Shown here piece after piece: positions 37,762 to 45,974 of a stretch of DNA of 64,000 nt; position 1 is the stretch's first letter, and every line of letters starts with the position of its first letter. Source of the stretch: Frateuria hangzhouensis (GTDB lineage Bacteria > Pseudomonadota > Gammaproteobacteria > Xanthomonadales > Rhodanobacteraceae); NCBI RefSeq assembly GCF_026410505.1, contig NZ_JAPMIU010000015.1:1-64000 (forward strand). Direction: 5' to 3'. The position numbers were made by a program, and so were the translations under genes. The notes below the pieces were generated by a model. It saw only the letters and a list, made by a program, of their open reading frames with translations, was not told the DNA's origin and did no database searches.

Positions 37762-40010
37762 GGCTGCACACCCGATGTATCTGGAAGCGTGAAATAGACG
37801 CTGGCGCCCTTGCCGACCTCGCCCTCGGCCCAGGTGCGTCCCCCGTGCCGCTCGATGATCCGTCGCACGTTGGCCAATCCGATCCCGGTTCCTTCGAACT
37901 CCTCCACGTGGTGCAGCCGCTGGAACACCCCGAACAGCTTGTGCACGTAACGCATGTCGAAACCGCAACCGTTGTCGCGAACGCAAAAAACGTACTCGTG
38001 GTGTTGCGCCTGGCCACTGACCTGGATGACCGCCTTCTCCACGTCGCGGGTGAACTTGATCGCATTGGACAGCAGATTCTGGAACACCAGCCGCAGCATC
38101 ATCGGGTCGGCCTCGACCGTCGGAAGGGTGCCGATCTTCCATTCGATGTCGCGCCCGACGGTGTCCACTTCGAGCAGCCTGCGCACTTCCTCCAGGAGGT
38201 GGTGCATGTTCACCTTGACCTTGCCAAGTGTGGTCCGTCCCATCTGCGAGAAGCTGAGCAGGTTGTCCACCAGGACGCCGGCGGAGTTGGCCGACTCGAT
38301 GATGGTGGCCACGAAACGCTTTTCCTGGTCGCCGAGCTTTTCGCCCGCCGACTGCAGCAGCAGCTCCGAATAGCCCACGATGTGGCGGAACGGGGCGCGC
38401 AGATCGTGGCTCACCGAATAGGAGAAGGCCTCGAGCTCCTTGTTGCTGCGGACCAGCTGCTCATTGAGGTCGGCCATTTCCTCGGCCTTGCGAAGCACGA
38501 TGTCCACGATCGCCGTCCGCAGCTCCAGGGCACCCTCCACGTCGGCCTGCGTCCAGGGCAGGGAGCGCAACCGTACGGTCTCCTTCCAGGCCTCGAATGA
38601 GGTGCGAGGACTGAGACGCGCGGGATCGGCCTGCTTGCGCGGGTCGCCGCCCCATTGGACGGTGTGGACGATCTCCGGACGAAACCAGAGCACATAGCTC
38701 GCGTGCATCTGGGAAATCGACACGGCGAGCAGGCCGCTGGCGGTGTCCTTGCACCCCAGGGCGGCGGGCCACTCGGTGGCCAGGCTGTCGCTGTGGAACG
38801 TGTCGTCCCGCCGGGTGGACTCGAGCCAGTTCACCAGCTCCATCACCGCTTGTTCGCCGGGCGCGCGGCCCAGCAGGACGCAGCGGCCCAGGTGGACGAT
38901 CGCCGCGCCCTCGGACTGGGTGAGCGAGAGCAGTTGCCCTGGCTCGCGGGCGAGCCCCTTGAGGAAGTCGTCTTCCGCGGCCATCAGCGCCAGCAGGCGT
39001 GCCTGGATGGCGCGCCGGGCCACGCGCTGCTCCACTTCCGCCGCATGTTCCTTGGCGGCGACCTGCAACGCCAGCACCTGGCCGAGAAGATCGCAGGCGG
39101 TGCGAACGTTGTAGGGCACCCGGCACGGGGCGCGGTTGTGGCATGAAACCAGCCCCCACAACCGGCCCTCGCGCAGGAGCGAGATGGACATGGAAGTCCC
39201 GGTGCCCATGTTGCGCATGTACTGCAGGTGCACCGGGGAGACGCTGCGCAGCAGTGCCTGCCCCAGGTCGGTCGGCTGTCCGGTGAGGGGGTTGATGGCC
39301 GGCTCGATCGGCACCGGGGTGTAGTCACAGTTCGCGATCAGGCGCAAGCGGCTGGTGCGGTACAACTCGCGCGCCTGGGCAGGGATGTCCGACGCGGGGA
39401 AACGCAGGTCGAGGTAGGAAGGCAACGCCTCGTTGCGCGACTCTGCGATGACGGTACCGTTCCATCCGGTATCGAAGCGGTAGATGAGCACGCGGTCCAG
39501 GCCGGTGATCCGGCGCAGCTGACGCGCCGCCAGGTCGCACAGAGCGGCGGTATCGGGTGCCCGTTCGAGGTCGGCCATGAACTCGCGGATGAGCGGGTAG
39601 AGGTCTTCGAGCGACCCCAGTTCGTCGGGCCTGGCTTCCTCCAGTTCGAGCAGGATCATGCCCTGCGCGCGATGGGCGGTTGCATGATGCGCCACCCCCT
39701 TCAGCGAGACGATGCCGAGATGGACCGTTCCGCGATCGGGCGCGACCAGGACCGACGATGCCAACCCGGCGAGCGCGCCTCCCAGCACGCGCTCGAGCCT
39801 TTGCCCGCGTGGGCAATCGAAGTCCTGCAGCAGTGGCGTGCCGGGGATGGCGCTTTGCACGATGGTGCCGCCTTCGGGTTCCACCACGAGCAACAGGCCG
39901 GCTGGCTGGATGGAGCCCGGGATATGGATCTGTTCGCGCGCGCACGCGTCCAGATCGAGCGGGGCGGTTGTACTGTTCGCAGCAATCATTTCAGGATTCG
40001 TGGCAGGCAT
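37758..40010 (-). CDS. bphP: Bacteriophytochrome histidine kinase
   Basis: A 750-residue red/far-red light sensor kinase with PAS-GAF-PHY-HisKA-HATPase order. The biliverdin-attachment Cys is residue 23 in DACAREQIHIPGSIQP. In the GAF domain, Asp208 sits in RFPASDIPAQARELY, His261 and Tyr264 in VSPVHLQYMRNMG, and His291 in LVSCHN. The PHY tongue keeps PRTSF (Arg469) after QWGGDP. Phospho-His is about 535 (YSVSHDLRAPFRHIVGYSEL), and the ATP lid reads DNGCGFDMRYVHKLF and GTGIGLANV. One oddity is QPAG in place of the usual QPHG. The start overlaps the heme oxygenase gene by 20 bases. Confidence 0.96.
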   Translation of the reverse strand: MPATNPEMIAANSTTAPLDLDACAREQIHIPGSIQPAGLLLVVEPEGGTIVQSAIPGTPLLQDFDCPRGQRLERVLGGALAGLASSVLVAPDRGTVHLGIVSLKGVAHHATAHRAQGMILLELEEARPDELGSLEDLYPLIREFMADLERAPDTAALCDLAARQLRRITGLDRVLIYRFDTGWNGTVIAESRNEALPSYLDLRFPASDIPAQARELYRTSRLRLIANCDYTPVPIEPAINPLTGQPTDLGQALLRSVSPVHLQYMRNMGTGTSMSISLLREGRLWGLVSCHNRAPCRVPYNVRTACDLLGQVLALQVAAKEHAAEVEQRVARRAIQARLLALMAAEDDFLKGLAREPGQLLSLTQSEGAAIVHLGRCVLLGRAPGEQAVMELVNWLESTRRDDTFHSDSLATEWPAALGCKDTASGLLAVSISQMHASYVLWFRPEIVHTVQWGGDPRKQADPARLSPRTSFEAWKETVRLRSLPWTQADVEGALELRTAIVDIVLRKAEEMADLNEQLVRSNKELEAFSYSVSHDLRAPFRHIVGYSELLLQSAGEKLGDQEKRFVATIIESANSAGVLVDNLLSFSQMGRTTLGKVKVNMHHLLEEVRRLLEVDTVGRDIEWKIGTLPTVEADPMMLRLVFQNLLSNAIKFTRDVEKAVIQVSGQAQHHEYVFCVRDNGCGFDMRYVHKLFGVFQRLHHVEEFEGTGIGLANVRRIIERHGGRTWAEGEVGKGASVYFTLPDTSGVQP

Positions 40011-40620
40011 GTTTCAGGCTGCGCTCCATGCAGGCGAAGGCTTGGCGTGCACCTTCGGCCATGCATGCGAGAGCGTCTTGTCCTCGTCCGTACGTCTCGA
40101 TGCTCGAGCAGACGGCCCTCCACCGCACGCCGCTGTCGGGCATGGGCTGGAAGAAGCGACGTCCGTCCAGGCGTGGACCGAAGAGGGAATCCAGCGCCCG
40201 GTGGATCACCCTCGATCCGAGCACCGAGCCTTCCACGACCCACACCCAGCCCACGGCCTCGGGTCGCGTGCCCGGCCGCGCCTGGGCGAAGTGCGCCGGG
40301 AGTAAGCCACTCAGTGCGTAAAGATCCGCGGCGAGCAAGGCCAGGGGAGCCTGGGCGGGGGCGTGGACGCCCAATCCGTCAAGTTCCCGATAGCCAATCT
40401 CAAGATTAAGCGAAGCCGACGTGTGGAAAGCGTGATAGGCCCTCAGCAGCCGAACGAGGTCCATCGTTCCCGCCTTGCCGGCCAGGACCGGCAAGAAGAT
40501 CGGAAGGGCCTCCAGGCGAGCATGCACTTCCGCGGTCTTATCCCGCAGGTAAGCGCGGATGGCGCCTTCCGGGCGCAACGGCTCTGGCGGCTCGGGCGGC
40601 GCCGGCTCGGACATGGGCAT
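39991..40620 (-). CDS. bphO: Biliverdin-producing heme oxygenase
   Basis: A 209-residue helical enzyme that opens heme to biliverdin IX-alpha, iron and CO. The proximal heme His is about residue 33 in DKTAEVHARLEALPIF. Later helices include LLRAYHAFHTSASLNLEIGY, and GWVWVVEGSVLGSRVI holds the distal glycine-rich helix. A Pro/Glu-rich N-terminal tail (about 15 residues) precedes the domain. The start at 40620 is preceded by AGAGAG; a second Met two codons later is possible. It overlaps bphP by 20 bases, the standard pairing that supplies the phytochrome chromophore. Confidence 0.92.
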   Translation of the reverse strand: MPMSEPAPPEPPEPLRPEGAIRAYLRDKTAEVHARLEALPIFLPVLAGKAGTMDLVRLLRAYHAFHTSASLNLEIGYRELDGLGVHAPAQAPLALLAADLYALSGLLPAHFAQARPGTRPEAVGWVWVVEGSVLGSRVIHRALDSLFGPRLDGRRFFQPMPDSGVRWRAVCSSIETYGRGQDALACMAEGARQAFACMERSLKHACHES

Positions 40621-40784
40621 TGGCTGATCTCTCTGCTGGGTCGAAGAACGACTGCCGAACGCGCGGATCCGGACGGCGACGTCACCTGCGGCGGATTCGT
40701 CAATGGGACCGGCGCCACGGAATGTTACCGGCCGCCATCGAGCCGATGAAGAGTGCCCGGGCAGCAAGAGAGTCGGCCATGGCA

Positions 40785-42995
40785 CTACGCGGTCGTCTTT
40801 CCGGGCGCATCGGAGCAATCGCGGTTGGCGCCTGGCCCGAGGGGAACCGTGATGGTCACCGTGGTGCCGTCGGTGCCTGTCACGGTCTGCGCGTCGCCGC
40901 CAAGCTGCGCGGTGAAGATCCGGATGAGTTTCGAGCCAAGCCCTCCACCCTGGACCCTTCCGTGCATGCCCAGCCCCTGATCCCGAACACGGACCCGCAG
41001 CCCGTAGTCCGTGCGGTCGGCTCGAACCTCGACCGGACCCGGTGCGCCGGCGTAGGCGTACTTGGCTGCATTGGTCAGCAGCTCGGTGACCAGCAGGGCG
41101 AGCGTGACGGCAGTCTGGCTGGGAATGGCCGCGTCCGTCGCTTCCACCGCAACGCGGCCGGACCAGCCATCGCCCCAGGACGACATGAGGTCCGCGCAGA
41201 GCTCTTTCAGGTAGGGCCCGAGCTGGACGCTCTGCGCATCGCTGGATCGCCACAGGTGACGATGCACGGCGCTCACGGCCATCAGGCGGTTGACGGCGCC
41301 CTCGAACTGGGTGCGTACGTCACGGTCGGGTGTCTGGCGTGCCTGCAACTGCAGCATCGAATTGACGATCTGCAGGCTGTTCTGCACCCGGTGATGCACC
41401 TCCTGCATCAGCACGTGTTTCTGGGCGACCAGGGACTGCTGTTCGGCCAGCGTCTCGCGCAGGCGCTGGTCGAGGTTCCGCACGGCCTGTTGCTGGAACA
41501 GGGCGGCCAGCGAACACCCCAACTGTCGCGCGGCACCGACTTCGGCCCGGGTCCAGGGGCGGGTCGTCTGGTGGATGGTCTGTTCCCAGGTGGCGAAGGA
41601 GGTCTGCAGAGCCGGCAGGGGCGGCGGGTCTGCGCCGGCGCAGGCATCGGCAGGATGGCCCGCCCATGTCACGCGGGTGACTTGTCCGCTGCGGAACCAC
41701 AGCAGCATGTCCGGACCGTTCGCGTCGACGAAGGTGGCCAATACGCCGGCCGCCTCCCTCGCACAGGGCCGGGCCGCGCCCAGGTGACCCGCCAGGTGGT
41801 GGGTGGCGAATACCTCGTGGTTGGACGACTGCTTCAGCCAATCGGCGAGGGCCGCGGTTTCCACCGTGCCGGGGGTGTGCCCGTACAGTTCGATGCGTCC
41901 CTGAGACACGCGCGCGACGCCGTCGCACGGAACCATGGTCGCGAGTCGGCCCAGCTCCAGTTCCAGTGCGCGGCCGCCTTCGAGCATTTCGCGCAAGTCG
42001 TCCAGCCAGGCTCTGCGGAGATGGCGCAGGCGGGCGCTCTGGCGCTGGTGGCGGGCCTCCTCGCGGTCCTGGATCCGATGTGCGAACACCCGCGCCAGAT
42101 GCCGGCAGGCTTCGCGCACCTCGTAGGCCACGTGCCGCGGCTCGCGGTGGTGGCAGGCGACCAGGCCCCAGAGCTCGTTGCCCACCACGATCGACAGGGT
42201 CATCGCGGAAGCCACGCCCATGCTCTTGAGGCTCTCCAGCTGGAGCGGCGAAACGCTGCGCAGGGAACAGTCGCTCATGTCGAGCGTCGCGGCATCCCGC
42301 CGCCCGGAGGACCGCAGTGGCGCAGGGATGTAGTGGGCGTCGGGAACGACGGTGAAGCGATTGCGCAGGAAGGGCTTGCGCGCCTGGCCTGGAAAACCCG
42401 AGCCCGGAAAACGATGGTCGAGCAGGGAGGGCAGGGTGTCGGACCGGGCTTCTCCGACGACCTCGCCCGCGTCGCCTTCCAGAAAGCGGTAGACGAGGAC
42501 GCGATCGAAGCCGGCAAGCCGGCGCACCTCGGCTGCCATGGTCCCGAACAGGTCATCGTGCTCGCCAGGCCGATCGAGCGAGGCCATGGCCCGCGACAGC
42601 CGCGCCATGCTGGCGGCGGCCTCCGCGTTGGCCGCCACCGCCGGCTCGAACTCGATGATGGTGCCCTGCCGGCCCGGATGTGCCGTGATGTCCCACGCAC
42701 CGCCCCCCGGTGGCTGCGGATGCCACTTGGCCACGAAGCCGTGCTGCGGCGAGTCGAGACGATCCATCAGCTGCGCCAGTTCGCGGCCCTGGCGGTCGAC
42801 CAGCGTGCCGATGGGCTGCCCCAGCAGCGCCTCGGGGGGTACGCCGATGGCCCGGCACGTGTCCCCGGCAAGGTGGGTAACGACGCCCAGGCCGTCGAAC
42901 GACAGCAAGGCGCCGTGCGGCTGGATGGCGGCGGGAAAACGGCTCGAATCCCGTTCGCCCGGGCTGTGATGGTGCATCTGGGGGGAAAAACCCAT
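40785..42995 (-). CDS. Phytochrome-like HisKA_2 kinase lacking chromophore-binding residues
   Basis: A 736-residue protein with the phytochrome order PAS-GAF-PHY followed by a HisKA_2/HWE-type kinase (phospho-His about 535 in MQEVHHRVQNSLQIVNSML; N box LLVTELLTNAAKYAY). The PAS keeps AIQPHGALL, but no Cys precedes it: the first Cys is residue 47. PASDIP is changed to PGSGFP (Asp to Gly200), the GAF His to Gln252 (SPLQLESLKSMG) with the nearby Tyr to Ser255, and the tongue PRxSF to LQTSF (Arg to Gln464). An upstream in-frame reading also shows no Cys. Thus the photosensory fold remains while all key biliverdin contacts except the ACHH His are lost. It lies 164 bases upstream of bphO on the same strand. 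Confidence 0.88.
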   Translation of the reverse strand: MGFSPQMHHHSPGERDSSRFPAAIQPHGALLSFDGLGVVTHLAGDTCRAIGVPPEALLGQPIGTLVDRQGRELAQLMDRLDSPQHGFVAKWHPQPPGGGAWDITAHPGRQGTIIEFEPAVAANAEAAASMARLSRAMASLDRPGEHDDLFGTMAAEVRRLAGFDRVLVYRFLEGDAGEVVGEARSDTLPSLLDHRFPGSGFPGQARKPFLRNRFTVVPDAHYIPAPLRSSGRRDAATLDMSDCSLRSVSPLQLESLKSMGVASAMTLSIVVGNELWGLVACHHREPRHVAYEVREACRHLARVFAHRIQDREEARHQRQSARLRHLRRAWLDDLREMLEGGRALELELGRLATMVPCDGVARVSQGRIELYGHTPGTVETAALADWLKQSSNHEVFATHHLAGHLGAARPCAREAAGVLATFVDANGPDMLLWFRSGQVTRVTWAGHPADACAGADPPPLPALQTSFATWEQTIHQTTRPWTRAEVGAARQLGCSLAALFQQQAVRNLDQRLRETLAEQQSLVAQKHVLMQEVHHRVQNSLQIVNSMLQLQARQTPDRDVRTQFEGAVNRLMAVSAVHRHLWRSSDAQSVQLGPYLKELCADLMSSWGDGWSGRVAVEATDAAIPSQTAVTLALLVTELLTNAAKYAYAGAPGPVEVRADRTDYGLRVRVRDQGLGMHGRVQGGGLGSKLIRIFTAQLGGDAQTVTGTDGTTVTITVPLGPGANRDCSDAPGKTTA

Positions 42996-43125
42996 GGGCT
43001 CGGCCTGTGGGACCGCCTGGCGTCTGCGGCGTGGGGTGTGGACGTACGCTTCCGCCTGGTGCTCTGGACGACGGGCGTGGCGTGGAAGTGCCGCCCGACT
43101 GTAGGGGAGGACCCCCGCAAAGTAT

Positions 43126-43146
43126 GTTCAATTGTGGACATTGACC
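43126..43146. promoter_or_regulatory. Candidate operator in the divergent region upstream of Crp-like copy 2
   Basis: TCAAT (43128-43132) and ATTGA (43140-43144) form an inverted repeat with a 7-base centre, extended imperfectly by one or two bases. It lies between the divergent phytochrome-like kinase and Crp-like gene, in the most AT-rich part of that gap. It loosely recalls the TTGAT-N4-ATCAA Fnr box but is inverted in sense and spacing, so this is a weak call. Confidence 0.3.
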
Positions 43147-43254
43147 TGACGCGACGCTCACACCGAAACCACGCGCGGCGCCTTGAGATAGCGTCACAAA
43201 CCCGTGGCTGCGGCGTCCCCGACGCGTGCAGGGCCACGGCCATCAGGGGCTTCT

Positions 43255-44076
43255 ATGGCTAGCCAGTACGAGCGCGCGCAGTCACCCGGCGAATTGAGCG
43301 AGGCCGCGCCACCGAACAATCTTCTGCGCGCGCTGCACCAGGACGACCTGGTCGCGCTGCAGCCCCACCTCGAATCCCAGCGGATGGAGGTGGGCCGTGT
43401 GCTCTACGAACCCGGCGACCCGGTACGCCACGTCTACTTCCCCTGCGGTCCCGCGCTGGTTTCGTTCATGGTGCTGCTGGAAGACGGTCGTGGCATCGAG
43501 ACGGCGCTCGTGGGGAGGGAGGGCGCGGTCGGCGGCATTGTCAGCCAGGGGCGGCTGCCGTCGTATTCGCGTACCGTCGTGCAGTTCCCCGGTCCGGTGT
43601 TGCGGATAGGTGCTGCGGAGCTGGAACAGGCCAAGATGCGGTCGCCCAGCCTGCGCAATCTGTTCGCCCGCTACGCCGACTGCCTGATGGCCCAGGTGTT
43701 CCAGTCCGTGGCCTGCAATGCGGCGCACTCCATCGAGCAGCGGACCGCCAAGTGGCTGATCGCCGCCCTGGATCGCACGGGCGACCACGACGTGCCGCTC
43801 ACCCAGGAGCAACTCGCTTCCATGCTCGGTGTCGGGCGCAGCTACATCAGCCGCGTGATCAAGCAGTTGAAGGCCCGCGGCATCCTGGAGACCCGCCGCG
43901 GCGGCGTGCGCGTGACCCAGGCGGGAGGACTGGAGAGCATTGCCTGTGGCTGCAACCGGGCCGTGCGCTCGCACTTCGACGACGTATTGCGGGGCGTTTA
44001 TCCGGTGGAAGAAGAGAGCGCCGCGATCAAGGTCAGGGCCGGTGACCTGCAGCCAGGGTCGCGCATGCCCGGTTGA
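43255..44076 (+). CDS. Crp/Fnr-family transcription regulator (copy 2)
   Basis: A 273-residue regulator closely matching the gene at 33692-34486 along its whole length: VYFPCGPALVSF, ETALVGREGAVGGIVSQGRLP, FARYADCLMAQVFQSVACNAAH and the helix-turn-helix LTQEQLASMLGVGRSYISRV are nearly identical between the two. The N-terminal 30 residues and the C-terminal tail after GVYP differ. No FNR-type Cys cluster is present, so the effector is unknown. The ATG at 43255 has AGGGGC upstream. It is divergent from the degenerate phytochrome kinase. Confidence 0.9.
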   Translation: MASQYERAQSPGELSEAAPPNNLLRALHQDDLVALQPHLESQRMEVGRVLYEPGDPVRHVYFPCGPALVSFMVLLEDGRGIETALVGREGAVGGIVSQGRLPSYSRTVVQFPGPVLRIGAAELEQAKMRSPSLRNLFARYADCLMAQVFQSVACNAAHSIEQRTAKWLIAALDRTGDHDVPLTQEQLASMLGVGRSYISRVIKQLKARGILETRRGGVRVTQAGGLESIACGCNRAVRSHFDDVLRGVYPVEEESAAIKVRAGDLQPGSRMPG

Positions 44077-44515
44077 GGGTAAGTGCACTCCCGTCGCGCA
44101 ACCGGGATGCCCTTCGGCGATGCCGGGTCTTTGTCGTCGGCGGGCGAGCAACCTGCCGCAAGCTGCGTGTACTTTCCAGGTCCCGGGCGTGACGCAGCGA
44201 ACCGCGAAGTTTTCCACCTCGCGGGCCTGCGGCAACCGCCCGCTGATTGCCGTGCGGCCCGGCGTGCCCGCGTGCGCGGTCTGGACGACGCCTGGGTGAG
44301 CGGAAGTCGCGGTGGAGCGGGGCTGATCTGTGCGCTCACACCAGAATCAGACTTTCCCTACGGCGGCCGACTCGCTGGCCGCTCATACTTCGAGCGGATG
44401 CCGACCAGGCGTCAGGGGGTCCCGGACACGCTGTCCGGCCGTAGCCGCGAACCGTCTCCTGTCATGAATGCGGCGTAGCATGGGCGTTCCCGCGGGTCGC
44501 CCGGTGTCATTGACC
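44077..44515. other. Gene-free stretch after Crp-like copy 2
   Basis: I see no supported gene here. It contains one clear hairpin at 44422-44438 (CCGGACA-CGC-TGTCCGG) and an imperfect stem near 44099-44126 just after the regulator stop that could help end its transcript. Base composition is similar to its surroundings. Confidence 0.5.
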
Positions 44516-44722
44516 ATGGCCATCGACGAGAAGCTCCAGGAAAGATTGGCCCAGGCACACCGTCTTTTGGCTCTGGAGATCGAGCATCGCGAACGGGTGC
44601 GGGCGGAATGCCTGGACGATTCGGATGCGGAGAAGGCGGTTCGCCTGCGTCAGGCCTGCATCGAGCGCATCCAGCGGGTGCTGGCCCGCCACCACTCGAT
44701 CATCCGCCTGCGGGCGGGTTGA
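44516..44722 (+). CDS. Small hypothetical helical protein
   Basis: A 68-residue product beginning MAIDEKLQERLAQAHRLLAL, strongly charged (Arg/Glu) and predicted helical throughout, with heptad-like Leu/Ile spacing. I do not recognise it. In-frame ATGs at 44468 and 44480 would lengthen it by 16 or 12 residues that look non-coding. Its last 23 bases overlap the end of the convergent antiporter gene. The charged, ordered composition favours a real gene, but ribosome-binding evidence is weak. Confidence 0.5.
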   Translation: MAIDEKLQERLAQAHRLLALEIEHRERVRAECLDDSDAEKAVRLRQACIERIQRVLARHHSIIRLRAG

Positions 44723-45902
44723 CCGTCCCGCCGGCCGGATAGCGCTTCAGCATCCAGGCCAGCACCGGTGGCGTGACCATCGCAGTGAGCAGCGACATGG
44801 CCACGATGATCGCGTAGATGCGGTCGCTGAAAACGCCGGCGGCCAGCCCGAGGCTGGCTACCACCACGCCCACCTCGCCGCGTGGCACCATGCCGAAGCC
44901 GACGATGGCGGCGGCGTTGCGTCCCAGCGCCAGCGAACCGAGCCAGCCTCCGGCGAACTTCGAGACGATGGCGATCACGGTGACGATGGCCAGCGTCCAT
45001 GCCGCTTCGGGGCTGGCCAGCTGGGCCAGGTCGATCTTGCTGCCGGTGATCACGAAAAAGAACGGCGTGAGCAGGGCCAGCAGCGGCTGGGTCTGTGTTT
45101 CCAGCGTGTGCTGCTGGCGCGTTTCCGAGGCGATCATGCCGGCAAGGAAGGCGCCGATGATCGCCGCCAGGCCCAGCAGGGTCGAGAGCCACGCCAGGCC
45201 CAGGCAGATCGCCAGCACGATCGCCAGCGGCGAGTGGGCGCTGTGCGGTTTTTCCAGCCAGCCGGAGTTCCAGCGCATCACCCGCGCTCCGCCCAGGCCG
45301 ACCAGCACGATGAAGCCGATCGCGCTGCCCAGCACCGCGAGCAGCTTGAAGGGCTCGAAGCCCTGGCCCTCCTGCAGCGACACCACCACGCCCAGCAAGA
45401 GCATGGCCAGGATGTCGTCGATCACCGCGGCGCCCAGGATCACCTTGCTTTCCACCCGCTGCAGCGCACCCAGCTCCTGCAGCACGCGCGCGGTGATGCC
45501 CGCGGATGTAGCCACGAACGCGGCGGCGATGAACAAGGCGTTGCTCCACGCAAACCCGCTGCCGTGCGCCCATGCCCCGCCCATGGCGAAAGGAATCAGC
45601 ACGCCCAGCACGCCGACCAGGAAGGCCACCTTGCCGACCTTCTTCAGGTCCTCCAGCCGTGTCTCCAGGCCCACCGAGAACAACAACAGGACCACGCCGA
45701 TCTCCGCCAGCACGTCCAGTGGCGTGCCGGGCAGGGTCTGGTCGGGACTGATCCAGCCGAGCAGGGAAGGGCCGATCACGCAGCCGGCGGCGATCTCGCC
45801 CACCACTCCCGGAAGCTTCAATCGCTGGGCGATCTCGGCGCCGACCTGCGCGGCGACGAAGACCAGGAACAGGGTGAGCAGGATCTCGCTGGCGTGGTGC
45901 AT
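44700..45902 (-). CDS. Cation:proton antiporter, CPA2 family
   Basis: A 400-residue inner-membrane protein with about 12-13 helices and short loops. Family marks are LPGVVGEIAAGCVIGPSLLGWI, GVVLLLFSVGLETRLEDL, the core SKVILGAAVIDDILAMLLLG with the ion-binding Asp pair, GAFLAGMIASE, and MVPRGEVGVVVASLGLA. No regulatory TrkA domain follows, so it is the short NapA/KefB-like type. It would exchange Na+ or K+ for H+. It lies 72 bases downstream of nhaD on the same strand, forming a likely ion-homeostasis pair. Confidence 0.92.
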   Translation of the reverse strand: MHHASEILLTLFLVFVAAQVGAEIAQRLKLPGVVGEIAAGCVIGPSLLGWISPDQTLPGTPLDVLAEIGVVLLLFSVGLETRLEDLKKVGKVAFLVGVLGVLIPFAMGGAWAHGSGFAWSNALFIAAAFVATSAGITARVLQELGALQRVESKVILGAAVIDDILAMLLLGVVVSLQEGQGFEPFKLLAVLGSAIGFIVLVGLGGARVMRWNSGWLEKPHSAHSPLAIVLAICLGLAWLSTLLGLAAIIGAFLAGMIASETRQQHTLETQTQPLLALLTPFFFVITGSKIDLAQLASPEAAWTLAIVTVIAIVSKFAGGWLGSLALGRNAAAIVGFGMVPRGEVGVVVASLGLAAGVFSDRIYAIIVAMSLLTAMVTPPVLAWMLKRYPAGGTVNPPAGG

Positions 45903-45974
45903 GGGTTTCCTTCGGGTGTTCGGGCGCGGCCGGCCGGTAGCGGTGTGGTCGCCCCGGGGCGCTACCGTAAAAGG

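Noticed and set aside
40620-43262. An 880-codon plus-strand open frame opposite the degenerate phytochrome kinase
   Set aside because: The real gene on the minus strand shows phytochrome and kinase motifs throughout; the plus frame has none and is a GC-bias shadow.
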